Assembly (NCBI GenBank): GCA_018400515.1
Contig: JAGYMR010000026.1
Coordinates: forward strand, 1-19,952
DNA from: Tangfeifania sp.
GTDB lineage: Bacteria > Bacteroidota > Bacteroidia > Bacteroidales > Prolixibacteraceae
Direction of reading: 5' to 3'
DNA: 19,952 nt
Position numbers and translations under genes: made by a program. Below the pieces are notes generated by a model. That model was given only the letters and a program-made list of their open reading frames with translations. It did no database searches and was not told where the DNA came from. Below are positions 6,040 through 14,097 of the stretch, in pieces (position 1 is the stretch's first letter; each line of letters opens with the position of its first letter).

Positions 6040-8625
6040 TTAAAAAGCACTATCGAGTGTGCGGACACTCAACGCTTCCTTGAGTTTTCCACCTGAAATG
6101 GTTGTTTGGAGATTGACTGTTTTTGTTTCGCCGGGCAACAGATCGAAAAAGTTATCCGAGAAAAAACCCTCCTCTCCGTCAAGCTGAAAGTAGACATTTT
6201 TTGCCAGTTTACCGGTAGAAACCTGAATATCGAATCCGTTTTCAGTTTTTGAAACCTCGTACTCAACATTAGGCGCAGGCACATTCAACTCTTTGAAGGG
6301 CCTGAAATAGAAGATGTTTTCAGAAAGGGTTCTGCCATTTTCCACCAATTTGGCGGAGAAAAGCAAATTCCGGGAATTTTTCCGGTACAAAAACTCATAA
6401 CGGTTTTCGTCAAAATAGATATCGCTTGAATTGGCCGGAATATCCACAAGGGAAGCCTTTTCCCAAATGACCTGCCCTTCAAAATCCATCATTTTCAAAA
6501 TCAACTGACCATTCACTTTTTCGGGAAGGTCATTAACAATGCCTACTTTAAATTTTACACCTTCGATAAAAGGGCTCACCAGTAAAGGCTCAAATCCTTT
6601 TTTCACATAATACTGAAGGGCTTTCCAGTTTTGGTAATAATCGGTAGAGCTCCACGAGGCCCCAGGCCAGCAATCGTTTAACTGCCAGTAGAGACTACCC
6701 ATACAAAAAGGCTTTGCCCGCCGGTGTCCTTCAATACCCAGTTTCACCCCCTCCGCCTGCAGCACCTGATTCACATATAAAAAAGAGGGAAAATCCTTTG
6801 GCTCCTCATACTCCTCCCGCATGTAGTATTCAATCGTTTCGTTCCCAATCGAGGAGCGCTGGTGGGAACGCATCACTTCTGAAAAAATATCATAATCGCT
6901 GGGTTCGGCATACTTTTCCACGGTGGATAATCCGGGAAAAGACTGAAAACCATACTCACTCATAAACCGGGCCAGGTGGGAAGCATACGTTTCAAAAGGC
7001 TCTTTTCCCCACCATACACCCCAGTAATGTTCATCGCCGTTCACCAGATCGGCTGTTTTCCCCAGTCCTGAAGAGGGACTGGATCCCCAGTAGCTTCGCT
7101 GCGGATCATATTCTTCCACTACTCCGGGCAATGTTTTATGAAAGAGGTCGACATATGCCTGCCAGATCTTATCGGCATCGTCCGGGTTCCTGGCTTCTTC
7201 TGCCTCTTTCCATCCCCAGTGGTACCAGGCCTCCAGAATCTCATTGTTGCCACACCATAAGGCAATGCTCGGATGATTCCGCAAGCGTTTTACATTGTCA
7301 ATGGCCTCCTGCTGAACATTTTCGAGAAAGGCCTCATTCCCGGGAAACATGGCACAGGCAAACATAAAATCCTGCCAGACAAGGATCCCGTTTTCATCAC
7401 AAAGATCGTAAAAGATATCCGCTTCATAAATGCCTCCCCCCCATACACGAAGCATGTTCATGTTGGATCTCCGGGCGGTTTCAATCATCTGCCGGTAATG
7501 GTCATCTGTCACGCGGGGAAGGAACACATCATTGGGAATCGTATTGGCCCCTTTCATGAATACCGGTTGTCCGTTCAGTTTAAAATAAAAAGAGGTCCCT
7601 TCATCATCTTTCTCCCGAACCAGCTCAAGGGTGCGTATTCCAACCCTGACAGTTTCGGTAAGCTTTTGCTTTCCTAATTTTACAGTTCCCGCCAGGTTAT
7701 AAAGATGAGGCTCTCCCAGGCCATTGGTCCACCACCGTTTTGGATCTTCTATTTCAAAATCCACGGAATACTTATGAATGCCCCGGAGCAATTGAACGCG
7801 GGCATCTCCCAGCTTAACACTGTCGTTCAGGATGGAAAGGCTTGCTTTGGTATTCTCTTCGGCATCGATTTCAAAAACGGCTGTACAATAAGCTTTTTCT
7901 GGGGTAACCTCCCTTTGAATGATGTGAAGATCGGTCACTTTTGCCTGGTTCCAGGCTTCCAGCAGAACGGGACGCCAAATTCCACTGGTCACTAACCGGG
8001 GGCCCCCGTCCCAGCCAAAATGGTATCCGACTTTACGGGTATAAACACTAACCTTTTTATTACCCTCCACCTGGCCTGTTACGGCAAGATCATTATCAGA
8101 AACGGGCAAAACAAAATCACTGGCGTCGTATTTTTTTATCCCTTCACGAATGGGAGATCTCAGAATAACACGAAGTTCATTTTCCCCTTCCTTCAAAAGT
8201 CCCTTCACCCCTATTGGCCATTCACGGAACATATTATTGGTTTCCAAAACCTTTTGACCATTCACAAAAACACCGGCATAGGTATCCAATCCTTTAAAAT
8301 CCAATTGAATCCGGTCGTATGCAAGCAGCTTTTTTTCAACAAAGAAAGGAATCCTGTATTCCCAGGCAACTTTGTCAATCCACTGTATCTTTCGCTCATT
8401 GAGGCGGAAAAAAGGGTCTTTAATTACACCGTTCGCCAACAAATCGGTATGAACTGTACCGGGGACGGTCGCCGGCATCCATTCCCGGTCACCTGCCTGA
8501 CGAAACATCCAGCCCTCTTTTAAGGTTTTCTGAACAAATCCCTCTTTTTTTTCTCTGGTTTTACATCCAACCGTAAAGAGCATGAGTAAGCCCGCAACAA
8601 GCAATAAATCCTTTTTGAACGACAT
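6040..8625 (-). CDS. Lipoprotein beta-mannosidase, glycoside hydrolase family 2
   Basis: Removes terminal beta-mannose from oligosaccharides. 861 residues, with the GH2 order of sugar-binding-like domain, Ig-like domain and TIM barrel. The putative acid/base is Glu462 in WCGNNE and the putative nucleophile Glu557 in MSEYGFQSFP; the mannosidase-type motif MKGANTIPNDVFLPR is at 357-371. The frame runs 12 codons further upstream, but the ATG at 8623-8625 gives a clean signal peptide (MSFKKDLLLVAGLLMLFTVG) with Cys21 as the lipidation residue, so that start is chosen. The residue at -3 of the lipobox is Thr, less usual than Leu. Expected in the periplasm or on the outer membrane. No SusC/SusD pair or other glycoside hydrolase is nearby. 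A related beta-glycosidase activity is possible. Confidence 0.9.
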   Translation of the reverse strand: MSFKKDLLLVAGLLMLFTVGCKTREKKEGFVQKTLKEGWMFRQAGDREWMPATVPGTVHTDLLANGVIKDPFFRLNERKIQWIDKVAWEYRIPFFVEKKLLAYDRIQLDFKGLDTYAGVFVNGQKVLETNNMFREWPIGVKGLLKEGENELRVILRSPIREGIKKYDASDFVLPVSDNDLAVTGQVEGNKKVSVYTRKVGYHFGWDGGPRLVTSGIWRPVLLEAWNQAKVTDLHIIQREVTPEKAYCTAVFEIDAEENTKASLSILNDSVKLGDARVQLLRGIHKYSVDFEIEDPKRWWTNGLGEPHLYNLAGTVKLGKQKLTETVRVGIRTLELVREKDDEGTSFYFKLNGQPVFMKGANTIPNDVFLPRVTDDHYRQMIETARRSNMNMLRVWGGGIYEADIFYDLCDENGILVWQDFMFACAMFPGNEAFLENVQQEAIDNVKRLRNHPSIALWCGNNEILEAWYHWGWKEAEEARNPDDADKIWQAYVDLFHKTLPGVVEEYDPQRSYWGSSPSSGLGKTADLVNGDEHYWGVWWGKEPFETYASHLARFMSEYGFQSFPGLSTVEKYAEPSDYDIFSEVMRSHQRSSIGNETIEYYMREEYEEPKDFPSFLYVNQVLQAEGVKLGIEGHRRAKPFCMGSLYWQLNDCWPGASWSSTDYYQNWKALQYYVKKGFEPLLVSPFIEGVKFKVGIVNDLPEKVNGQLILKMMDFEGQVIWEKASLVDIPANSSDIYFDENRYEFLYRKNSRNLLFSAKLVENGRTLSENIFYFRPFKELNVPAPNVEYEVSKTENGFDIQVSTGKLAKNVYFQLDGEEGFFSDNFFDLLPGETKTVNLQTTISGGKLKEALSVRTLDSAF

Positions 8626-8775
8626 TTTACCACATTTTTTTATACCAGCCAATTGGTTCACCCGGCAAACACCGAAGATGAATCATAACACAATTACCCG
8701 TTCAGGAGAATGTCCCACGAAAAGCCCGTGGCACAGGAAGGGGGGCGATTCTCCACAGGGCATTTTTCCCCTTTT

Positions 8776-8827
8776 CCCGGGACATGTCCGGGGAGCAAAA
8801 GTAAAGATTTTTCGGTGACCGACCAGA
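8776..8827 (-). promoter_or_regulatory. Candidate mannosidase promoter with palindrome at the predicted transcript start
   Basis: On the minus strand TACTTTTG (8803-8796) matches the -7 consensus exactly, and TCTG (8827-8824) lies 20 bases upstream, a three-of-four match to the -33 TTTG. Directly downstream is the palindrome GGACATGTCC (8780-8789), flanked by CCC and GGG that extend the inverted repeat to 8776-8793 with one G-G mismatch. It could be an operator or a 5'-end stem-loop. The resulting leader would be about 165 bases. Confidence 0.5.
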
Positions 8828-8913
8828 AAAAAATCCATGATGCCAATCAGCACCTGTGGACAGGATTGCTTCCTGCCGGTTTTTGTGGTAAAAAAGGAAG
8901 CCCGAAACAGGAA

Positions 8914-9105
8914 CTACTCTTCCTTCTCCCTGGCCGTTGATATTTTAAAAGGCAGGTAAAGGGGGCAAAACTTAAAAAGTCCGGTAGCCATCGGAACAAG
9001 CCCGATGAGCCCCCACCAACTATCAAAAATCACTCCCAGAAGAGCAACAATTAATCCTAAAATAATTCTCAACAACCGGTCAATTGGTCCTACATTTGGT
9101 TTCAT
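8914..9105 (-). CDS. DUF2892 small inner-membrane protein
   Basis: 63-residue protein of the DUF2892 family (the membrane part of E. coli YgaP). It starts with the typical MKPNVGPIDRLLRIILG and has two hydrophobic helices, about residues 10-27 and 30-45, separated by SWW. The conserved G-x-C-P-x-Y type motif appears as FCPLYLPF. The molecular role of free-standing members is unknown; some are fused to rhodanese domains in sulfur metabolism, but none is present here. The first ATG of the frame is used. It is upstream of the mannosidase on the same strand but 288 bases away, and that gene has its own promoter candidate, so co-transcription is doubtful. Confidence 0.85.
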   Translation of the reverse strand: MKPNVGPIDRLLRIILGLIVALLGVIFDSWWGLIGLVPMATGLFKFCPLYLPFKISTAREKEE

Positions 9106-9549
9106 TAGAATAAAATTTATTTAAACATTCGACAATACTTATAAAAAACTCCCCGTTAAAAGGGCCTGACTATGAACATCCAAGGCGTTTTTATCTTGCA
9201 CAGAGGGAAATGTTGTTGTCATGGTCGTTTCCTCAATATTATTTTTCCCCTTCAACTTGCTTTGTTCTTTGCTTCCTGAAAAGGAACAAAAATGGAAAAC
9301 AATTGTTTCCCTCCTATTTACACCCTGCTTTTAAAAGTCCATGAAAAGCAGTGATCCTCATGTCTTAATAAATGCCTTTCCGGGCATTGTATCCGGTCAA
9401 GCAGGCAACATCTTAAAGGTAAATGATTTTTCCGGCACACAATAAAAAATCCCGGAGTATTTCCGGGATAAAAAATTTTTTAAAAATAATCTTTGCGGAA
9501 ACAACGCAGGAATTTTTTACCGGCCTCCGCACACTCCTGACGAACCATT
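9106..9549. other. Gene-free stretch with inverted repeats
   Basis: 444 bases between the pgk stop and the DUF2892 start, both genes on the minus strand. It holds the pgk terminator (9443-9469), a perfect 8-bp inverted repeat CTGCTTTT/AAAAGCAG (9325-9332 with 9344-9351), and a 7-bp repeat TTTGTTC/GAACAAA (9261-9267 with 9284-9290). No TAnnTTTG box is seen on either strand. The longest plus-strand frame I read here is 35 codons with no recognisable features. A small RNA is possible but not shown. Confidence 0.4.
9443..9469 (-). terminator. Rho-independent terminator of pgk
   Basis: ATCCCGGA (9449-9456) and TCCGGGAT (9462-9469) form an 8-bp perfect stem with a 5-base loop. On the minus strand the stem is followed by a T run (complement of the A run 9444-9449). 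It lies about 80 bases after the pgk stop. A-rich and T-rich flanks on the other side could let it act in both directions. Confidence 0.8.
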
Positions 9550-10746
9550 CTATTCGCCCCGCACAGCAGCTACACCCGGAAGGGTTCTTCCTTCAAGGTA
9601 TTCAAGCAAAGCACCGCCGGCAGTAGAAATATAGGATACGCCCGGAGCAATTCCGAATTTATTCACACAAGCCACGGAGTCACCCCCGCCCACAAGGGAG
9701 AAGGCACCTTTTTTAGTGGCTTCAACAATGGCATCCCCCACGGCTTTCGATCCTTCGGCAAATTTTTCCATTTCAAAAACCCCCACAGGGCCGTTCCATA
9801 GAATCGTCGCCGATTTTTCAATCACCTCTTTAAAACGGGCAATGCTTTCCGGACCTGCATCCAGTCCCTGCCAGCCTTCCGGTATTTCGCCGGCCTGGAC
9901 AATGCGGGTACGGGCATTTTCACTAAAATCATCGGCAGCGATCACATCCGTTGCCATAATCAGGTTGACACCCTTTTCTTTTGCCAGTTTCTCGATGTTC
10001 TTAGCCATATCAAGGTAGTCATTTTCACATATCGAATCGCCCACTTCTCCGCCGTTGGCTTTCACGAACGTATAGGTCATTCCACCGCCTAAAATCAGGT
10101 TATCCACCTTCCCAAGCAAATTTTCGATAATGGTAATCTTGGAAGAGACTTTGGCGCCGCCCATAATCGCGGTCAACGGACGTTGTGGATTTTTAACCAC
10201 TTTATCAAGGCTTTTCACTTCGCTCTCCACCAGATAGCCAAACATCTTATCTTCCGGGAAGAATTTTGCGATTACGGCCGTGGAGGCATGTGCGCGGTGG
10301 GCTGTACCAAAAGCATCGTTTACCCAGCAGTCACCGTTTTCGGCAATCTTTTGGGCAAAGGCCTCATCCCCTCCGGTTTCCTCCTTATAAAAACGAAGGT
10401 TTTCAAGCATCAATACCTCACCGGGTTTCAGTTCAGCAGCCATTTTTTTCACTTCGCCGCCAATGCAGTCGGGTGCCATTTTTACGTTAACTCCTCCAAG
10501 CAAATCAGATAAATGTCCGGCCAGATGCCTCAGTGAAAACTTATCTTCCGGCCCGTTTTTTGGGCGCCCCAGATGCGACATTATCAACGGAGAACCACCT
10601 CCTTCAATAATTTTTTTTATGGTCGGAAGTGCTCGCTGCATGCGGGTGTCATCGGTAATCTCAAATTTTTCATTTAAAGGCACGTTAAAATCCACACGGA
10701 TAAGTGCCTTTTTCCCTTTAAAATTGTAGTTGTCTATTGTTTGCAT
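9550..10746 (-). CDS. pgk: Phosphoglycerate kinase
   Basis: Catalyses the ATP-forming step of glycolysis, 1,3-bisphosphoglycerate plus ADP to 3-phosphoglycerate plus ATP, in the cytoplasm. 398 residues, the standard bacterial length. Hallmarks include [11 protein letters not shown] near the N-terminus, SHLGRPK with a substrate-binding Arg, [21 protein letters not shown], the nucleotide-site motif [10 protein letters not shown] and the Gly-rich GGGDSVACV near the C-terminus. The ATG at 10744-10746 is preferred over an in-frame TTG three codons upstream. On the minus strand an exact -7 box TATCTTTG lies at 10788-10781, about 35 bases before the start, giving a short leader; the -33 box is weak. 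It is a single gene with its own terminator, divergent from holB. Confidence 0.96.
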   Translation of the reverse strand: MQTIDNYNFKGKKALIRVDFNVPLNEKFEITDDTRMQRALPTIKKIIEGGGSPLIMSHLGRPKNGPEDKFSLRHLAGHLSDLLGGVNVKMAPDCIGGEVKKMAAELKPGEVLMLENLRFYKEETGGDEAFAQKIAENGDCWVNDAFGTAHRAHASTAVIAKFFPEDKMFGYLVESEVKSLDKVVKNPQRPLTAIMGGAKVSSKITIIENLLGKVDNLILGGGMTYTFVKANGGEVGDSICENDYLDMAKNIEKLAKEKGVNLIMATDVIAADDFSENARTRIVQAGEIPEGWQGLDAGPESIARFKEVIEKSATILWNGPVGVFEMEKFAEGSKAVGDAIVEATKKGAFSLVGGGDSVACVNKFGIAPGVSYISTAGGALLEYLEGRTLPGVAAVRGE

Positions 10747-10780
10747 ATGATTCAAATTATTAGGTTTTTAAACAATAAAC

Positions 10781-10788
10781 CAAAGATA
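10781..10788 (-). promoter_or_regulatory. pgk -7 box
   Basis: TATCTTTG read on the minus strand is an exact TAnnTTTG match, with transcription expected to begin near 10775 and a leader of about 28 bases. At the -33 position only CCTG is found (18-base spacing), so support is from the -7 box and its location. Confidence 0.5.
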
Positions 10789-10971
10789 AAAATTTATTTT
10801 TCCGGACAGGTGAAAGGTTGTTCCGAAATGAACGATGTAAATAATTCTTAACACCCCTTACCGGCGATCTATGGAAAGGATTTTTCCGGAGGAGCCTTTT
10901 TCCCGGGATAAAAATGAAACAAATGGGAGCGAACATGCCCGATCAAAATTCAAAACCATTATTTTTGAAAT

Positions 10972-12096
10972 ATGTTTTTCAAAGATGTAACAGGACAGGA
11001 AGCGATCAAAAAACGGTTGATCCGTTCGGTAAAAGAGGGGCGGATCAGTCATGCCCAGTTATTTACAGGCCCGGAAGGGACAGGGAAACTGGCATTGGCA
11101 CTGGCTTTTGCCCAATATGTCTCCTGCCGGAACCGGGGTGAAACAGACGCCTGTGGTGAATGCCCCTCCTGCCGCAAATATAAGAAACTGGCCCATCCCG
11201 ATTTACATTTTGTTTTTCCGGTCTTTCCCACAAAAGAGGTGAAAAAACCGGTGAGTGATGATTTTCTCCCGCGCTGGCGTGAAAAGGTACTCCAAAGTCC
11301 CTATTTCACGCTCAGCCAGTGGCTGGGATTTGTGGAAAACGAAAATGCACAGGGGTTGATCTATGAGCGGGAGAGTGATTCCATTCTGCATAAATTGAAC
11401 CTGAAGCCTTTTGAATCGGAATTTAAAGTGATGATCATCTGGCTCCCCGAAAAAATGCATCCCGCCTGTTCAAACAAACTTTTGAAACTGATCGAAGAGC
11501 CACCGGTTAAAACGCTCTTCCTGATGGTTTCAGAAGACGACGAAGCGATAATTTCAACCATTCGCTCCCGGGCCCAACGCATAAAAGTGCCCCGGATCGA
11601 CAAGGAGGCCATGCGAACAACCCTTGTTGAAAAACAGGGCATTACGCCGGAACAGGCGACCGAAGCAGTGCATCTTGCCAATGGAAATCTCATTAAAGCA
11701 CTCGAATTTGCAACCCCCAATGAAGACGCCCGGTTTTTTTTCGGGAAGTTCCAGGAAATGATGCGATTTGCCTACCAACCCGAAATCGTAAAACTGGTGA
11801 ACTGGGCAGAGGAGATGGCCAAACTGGGCCGCGACCGGCAAAAGTCATTTTTCAGCTTCGCATTAAGGCTTGTACGCGAATATTTTATGATGAATCTGAA
11901 AAAACCGGGGCTGTTGTACATGAATGAAAAAGAGAAGGATTGGGGCGTGAGGTTTTCCCCTTTCATTAATGAGCGCAACATCATCCCTTTTGCGGATGCA
12001 TTCGAAAAGGCGATCCGACACATCTCCCAGAATGGAAACCCTAAAATTATTTTCCTCGATACTGCACTGCTTACAGCAAAACTTCTGAGGCGGTAA
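10972..12096 (+). CDS. holB: DNA polymerase III delta' subunit (clamp loader)
   Basis: Part of the replication clamp loader that places the beta sliding clamp on DNA. 374 residues with the AAA+ layout: FTGPEGTGKLALALA (Walker A at 33-40), then a zinc-module pattern of Cys52, Cys61, Cys64 and Cys67 (CRNRGETDACGECPSC) as in gamma/tau and delta' subunits, then ACSNKLLKLIEEPP and the sensor-1 region with RSRAQRIKVP. An insert after the zinc module (HPDLHFVFPVFPTKEV onward) is usual for Bacteroidota members. The ATG at 10972 begins MFFKDVTGQEAIKKRL, the expected N-terminus. A TATTTTTG -7-like box lies only 4 bases upstream (10960-10967), so the message may be leaderless if that box is used. It is followed by ricT after 233 bases. 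Confidence 0.93.
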   Translation: MFFKDVTGQEAIKKRLIRSVKEGRISHAQLFTGPEGTGKLALALAFAQYVSCRNRGETDACGECPSCRKYKKLAHPDLHFVFPVFPTKEVKKPVSDDFLPRWREKVLQSPYFTLSQWLGFVENENAQGLIYERESDSILHKLNLKPFESEFKVMIIWLPEKMHPACSNKLLKLIEEPPVKTLFLMVSEDDEAIISTIRSRAQRIKVPRIDKEAMRTTLVEKQGITPEQATEAVHLANGNLIKALEFATPNEDARFFFGKFQEMMRFAYQPEIVKLVNWAEEMAKLGRDRQKSFFSFALRLVREYFMMNLKKPGLLYMNEKEKDWGVRFSPFINERNIIPFADAFEKAIRHISQNGNPKIIFLDTALLTAKLLRR

Positions 12097-12141
12097 GATT
12101 TTTTTAAATCCCGGATTTCACTGTCTTTTGTTATTAATCAC

Positions 12142-12149
12142 TATTTTTG
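12142..12149 (+). promoter_or_regulatory. Candidate ricT -7 box
   Basis: TATTTTTG is an exact TAnnTTTG match located 180 bases before the ricT start, just upstream of the structured leader. No TTTG is found 19-21 bases upstream; a TTTTG sits only 11 bases away. The spacing defect lowers confidence. Confidence 0.35.
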
Positions 12150-12179
12150 TGCATTGCAATGGGAACATTCCGCACCAAC

Positions 12180-12256
12180 ATTTCAGGAATCCCGGCGGGA
12201 AGGATTCAATGCCATCCCGGCCAAAGAGCCTGAAATCACCGCCGGGAAGAGCCTGA
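12180..12256 (+). promoter_or_regulatory. Leader of ricT with mutually exclusive stems
   Basis: Segment A ATTTCAGG (12180-12187) pairs perfectly with A' CCTGAAAT (12229-12236). Segment B TCCCGGCGG (12190-12198) pairs perfectly with B' CCGCCGGGA (12239-12247). The order A-B-A'-B' makes the two hairpins cross, so they compete or form a pseudoknot. Because AAGAGCCTGA is repeated at 12224-12233 and 12247-12256, five bases of A can instead pair with CCTGA at 12252-12256, extending the B hairpin. A third option is GAATCC (12187-12192) with GGATTC (12202-12207). No T run follows. Confidence 0.4.
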
Positions 12257-12329
12257 TGGCAAAAGTACGGAAACGGCCTTCTGACTCAAAAAATTAAAAA
12301 GGAGCGCACATTGCAAAAAATTTTTGATT

Positions 12330-13463
12330 ATGGAAAATGTAAATACACTGGAAAGAGGGGTTTGCAAGAATCATTGGATCACCTGTGCCAAGCTGCATGC
12401 AATGGACTGGATGAAAGACATTGAATGCCTTGCCACTGACGGAGGTATCGTGGAGGTACGGTTTAAAAATACACGCAAAGATTATTACCGGAATGTCAAT
12501 AATTTAAAACTTCAGCCCGGGGACCTGGTGGCTGTAGAGTCCAATCCCGGACACGATATCGGTATTGTTTCGCTTTCGGGTGAACTGGTGGCCGAACAGA
12601 TGAAAAAACACAGGGCAACCACTGTAAACGGAGAACTCCGAAAAATCTACCGCAAAGCCAAACCCCAGGATATTGAAAAATGGAAAGAAGCCATTTCGCT
12701 GGAGTACCAAACCATGATCCAATCCCGGAAAATTGCCGCAGATTTGAACCTGGATATGAAAATCGGGGACGTGGAATACCAGGGAGATCGCACCAAAGCC
12801 ATTTTTTACTATATCGCTGATGAGCGGGTCGATTTCAGACAGCTGATCAAAATCCTGGCAGAAACCTTCCACATCCGGATTGAAATGAAACAGATCGGCG
12901 CCCGTCAGGAGGCCGGCCGGATTGGAGGAGTCGGTCCGTGCGGCCGGGAACTTTGCTGCTCCACATGGATCTCCAATTTCGTTTCTGTAACTACCAATGC
13001 CGCACGCTATCAGGACATCTCACTGAATCCTCAAAAACTGGCCGGACAGTGCGGAAAACTTAAATGCTGCCTGAACTTTGAAGTCGATGCCTACATCGAT
13101 GCTCAAAAAGATTTTCCTCCAAATAACATTCCGCTTGAGACAAAATTTGGCACTTATGAATTTCTAAAAGCAGATATCTTTAAAAGGATCTATTGGTATG
13201 GGCAAAAAGGAAATATGCCCTCTAACCAGGTCGCACTTCCGGTAGAAAAAGTGATACAGATTCTGAAGATGAACAAGGCCGGAAAAAAACCTGAAAAACT
13301 CTCCTCTGAAAGTCCGGAGGTAATGAAAAAAACGGAAGATACCTTTTTCAACATGGTAGGACAGGAGGATCTGGACCGTTTTTCCCGTCCGAAAAAAAAA
13401 CCGCACAAAAAAAGGCGGCGAAAACCTTATAAAAAACCAGGCCGGAAAACAGGGAACAAATAA
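12330..13463 (+). CDS. ricT: RicT/YaaT-like PSP1 domain protein
   Basis: 377-residue PSP1-family protein. In Bacillus subtilis YaaT (RicT) is part of the RicAFT complex, which binds iron-sulfur clusters and affects RNA processing through RNase Y; the role in Bacteroidota is not established. The PSP1 core covers about residues 30-310, with GRIGGVGPCGRELCC (Cys204, 209, 210) and GQCGKLKCCLNFE (Cys241, 246, 247) as the paired Cys cluster expected to bind metal or Fe-S. The last 25 residues are strongly basic (PKKKPHKKRRRKPYKKP), suggesting contact with nucleic acid. The ATG at 12330 is preferred to a TTG two codons upstream. Neighbours are holB upstream and gldH downstream. No RicA or RicF gene is in the window. 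Confidence 0.88.
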   Translation: MENVNTLERGVCKNHWITCAKLHAMDWMKDIECLATDGGIVEVRFKNTRKDYYRNVNNLKLQPGDLVAVESNPGHDIGIVSLSGELVAEQMKKHRATTVNGELRKIYRKAKPQDIEKWKEAISLEYQTMIQSRKIAADLNLDMKIGDVEYQGDRTKAIFYYIADERVDFRQLIKILAETFHIRIEMKQIGARQEAGRIGGVGPCGRELCCSTWISNFVSVTTNAARYQDISLNPQKLAGQCGKLKCCLNFEVDAYIDAQKDFPPNNIPLETKFGTYEFLKADIFKRIYWYGQKGNMPSNQVALPVEKVIQILKMNKAGKKPEKLSSESPEVMKKTEDTFFNMVGQEDLDRFSRPKKKPHKKRRRKPYKKPGRKTGNK

Positions 13464-13604
13464 AAGCGTTATGAACGGACAAAATGAATTTTTCATATCC
13501 GGCAAGAAAGGGAATATTTTCCCCGACCTGTGGATTATTTCCCGATACCGGAAGAATCTTTTCACTGCATCTGCACCTGTTGGCAAGAACACAATCTTTT
13601 TTGA

Positions 13605-14078
13605 ATGAAGCATCTACTCCATTTATTTCTAATTTTTCTCCTGGGAACAGTTTTTTTTTCCTGTGACAAAACCTGGGTTTTTGAAAAATACCAGCGCATA
13701 ACGGATGCAGAATGGCACAAAGATTCCCTGATCCGGTTCCGGGTTCCTGTAACAGATACGATGCAAAATCACAACCTGCTTATCGGCGTTCGAAATACCA
13801 CCAATTACAATTACAGCAATTTGTGGTTATTCATTGAAATGGAATCTCCAGCCGGAAAAATGCAAAAAGACACCTTTAACATTTTGCTGGCCCAACCCTC
13901 TGGAGAATGGCTGAGCGAAGGCATCGGGAAAATAAAAACCCGGCAGGCGATCTTTCGCCGCAATCTCACCTTCACCCGTTCCGGAGATTATAACATTTCC
14001 CTCCAACACGGAATGCGGGAAGAGGTGCTGAAAGGAATCCACGACATCGGTGTGCGGTTAGAAAAAGTAAAAAATTAA
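13605..14078 (+). CDS. gldH: GldH lipoprotein
   Basis: 157-residue lipoprotein of the GldH family, which in gliding Flavobacteria is needed for gliding motility and in other Bacteroidota is kept without gliding. The signal peptide MKHLLHLFLIFLLGTVFFSC ends at Cys20, the lipidation residue, so the mature protein is an envelope lipoprotein. The mature part has family patterns such as NHNLLIGVRNTTNYNYSNLW, a SPAGK segment, and GEWLSEGIG toward the C-terminus, consistent with a beta-rich fold. The other gliding genes (gldK, L, M, N) are not in the window, so motility cannot be claimed. It lies 141 bases after ricT and 19 bases before trmB, and could be co-transcribed with trmB. Confidence 0.88.
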   Translation: MKHLLHLFLIFLLGTVFFSCDKTWVFEKYQRITDAEWHKDSLIRFRVPVTDTMQNHNLLIGVRNTTNYNYSNLWLFIEMESPAGKMQKDTFNILLAQPSGEWLSEGIGKIKTRQAIFRRNLTFTRSGDYNISLQHGMREEVLKGIHDIGVRLEKVKN

Positions 14079-14097
14079 CTCAACGGAGCGGAACAAC

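Noticed and set aside
7273..7677. 134-codon plus-strand frame antisense to the mannosidase
   Set aside because: The minus-strand frame carries all GH2 catalytic motifs; the antisense frame has no independent support.
9172..9279. 35-codon frame in the pgk-DUF2892 spacer with a CCC run of cysteines
   Set aside because: No promoter or ribosome-binding site, and no hydrophobic or domain pattern; consistent with chance.
13484..13666. 60-codon frame in the ricT-gldH spacer
   Set aside because: It runs out of frame into the GldH signal peptide coding region, where the gldH frame is clearly the real one.
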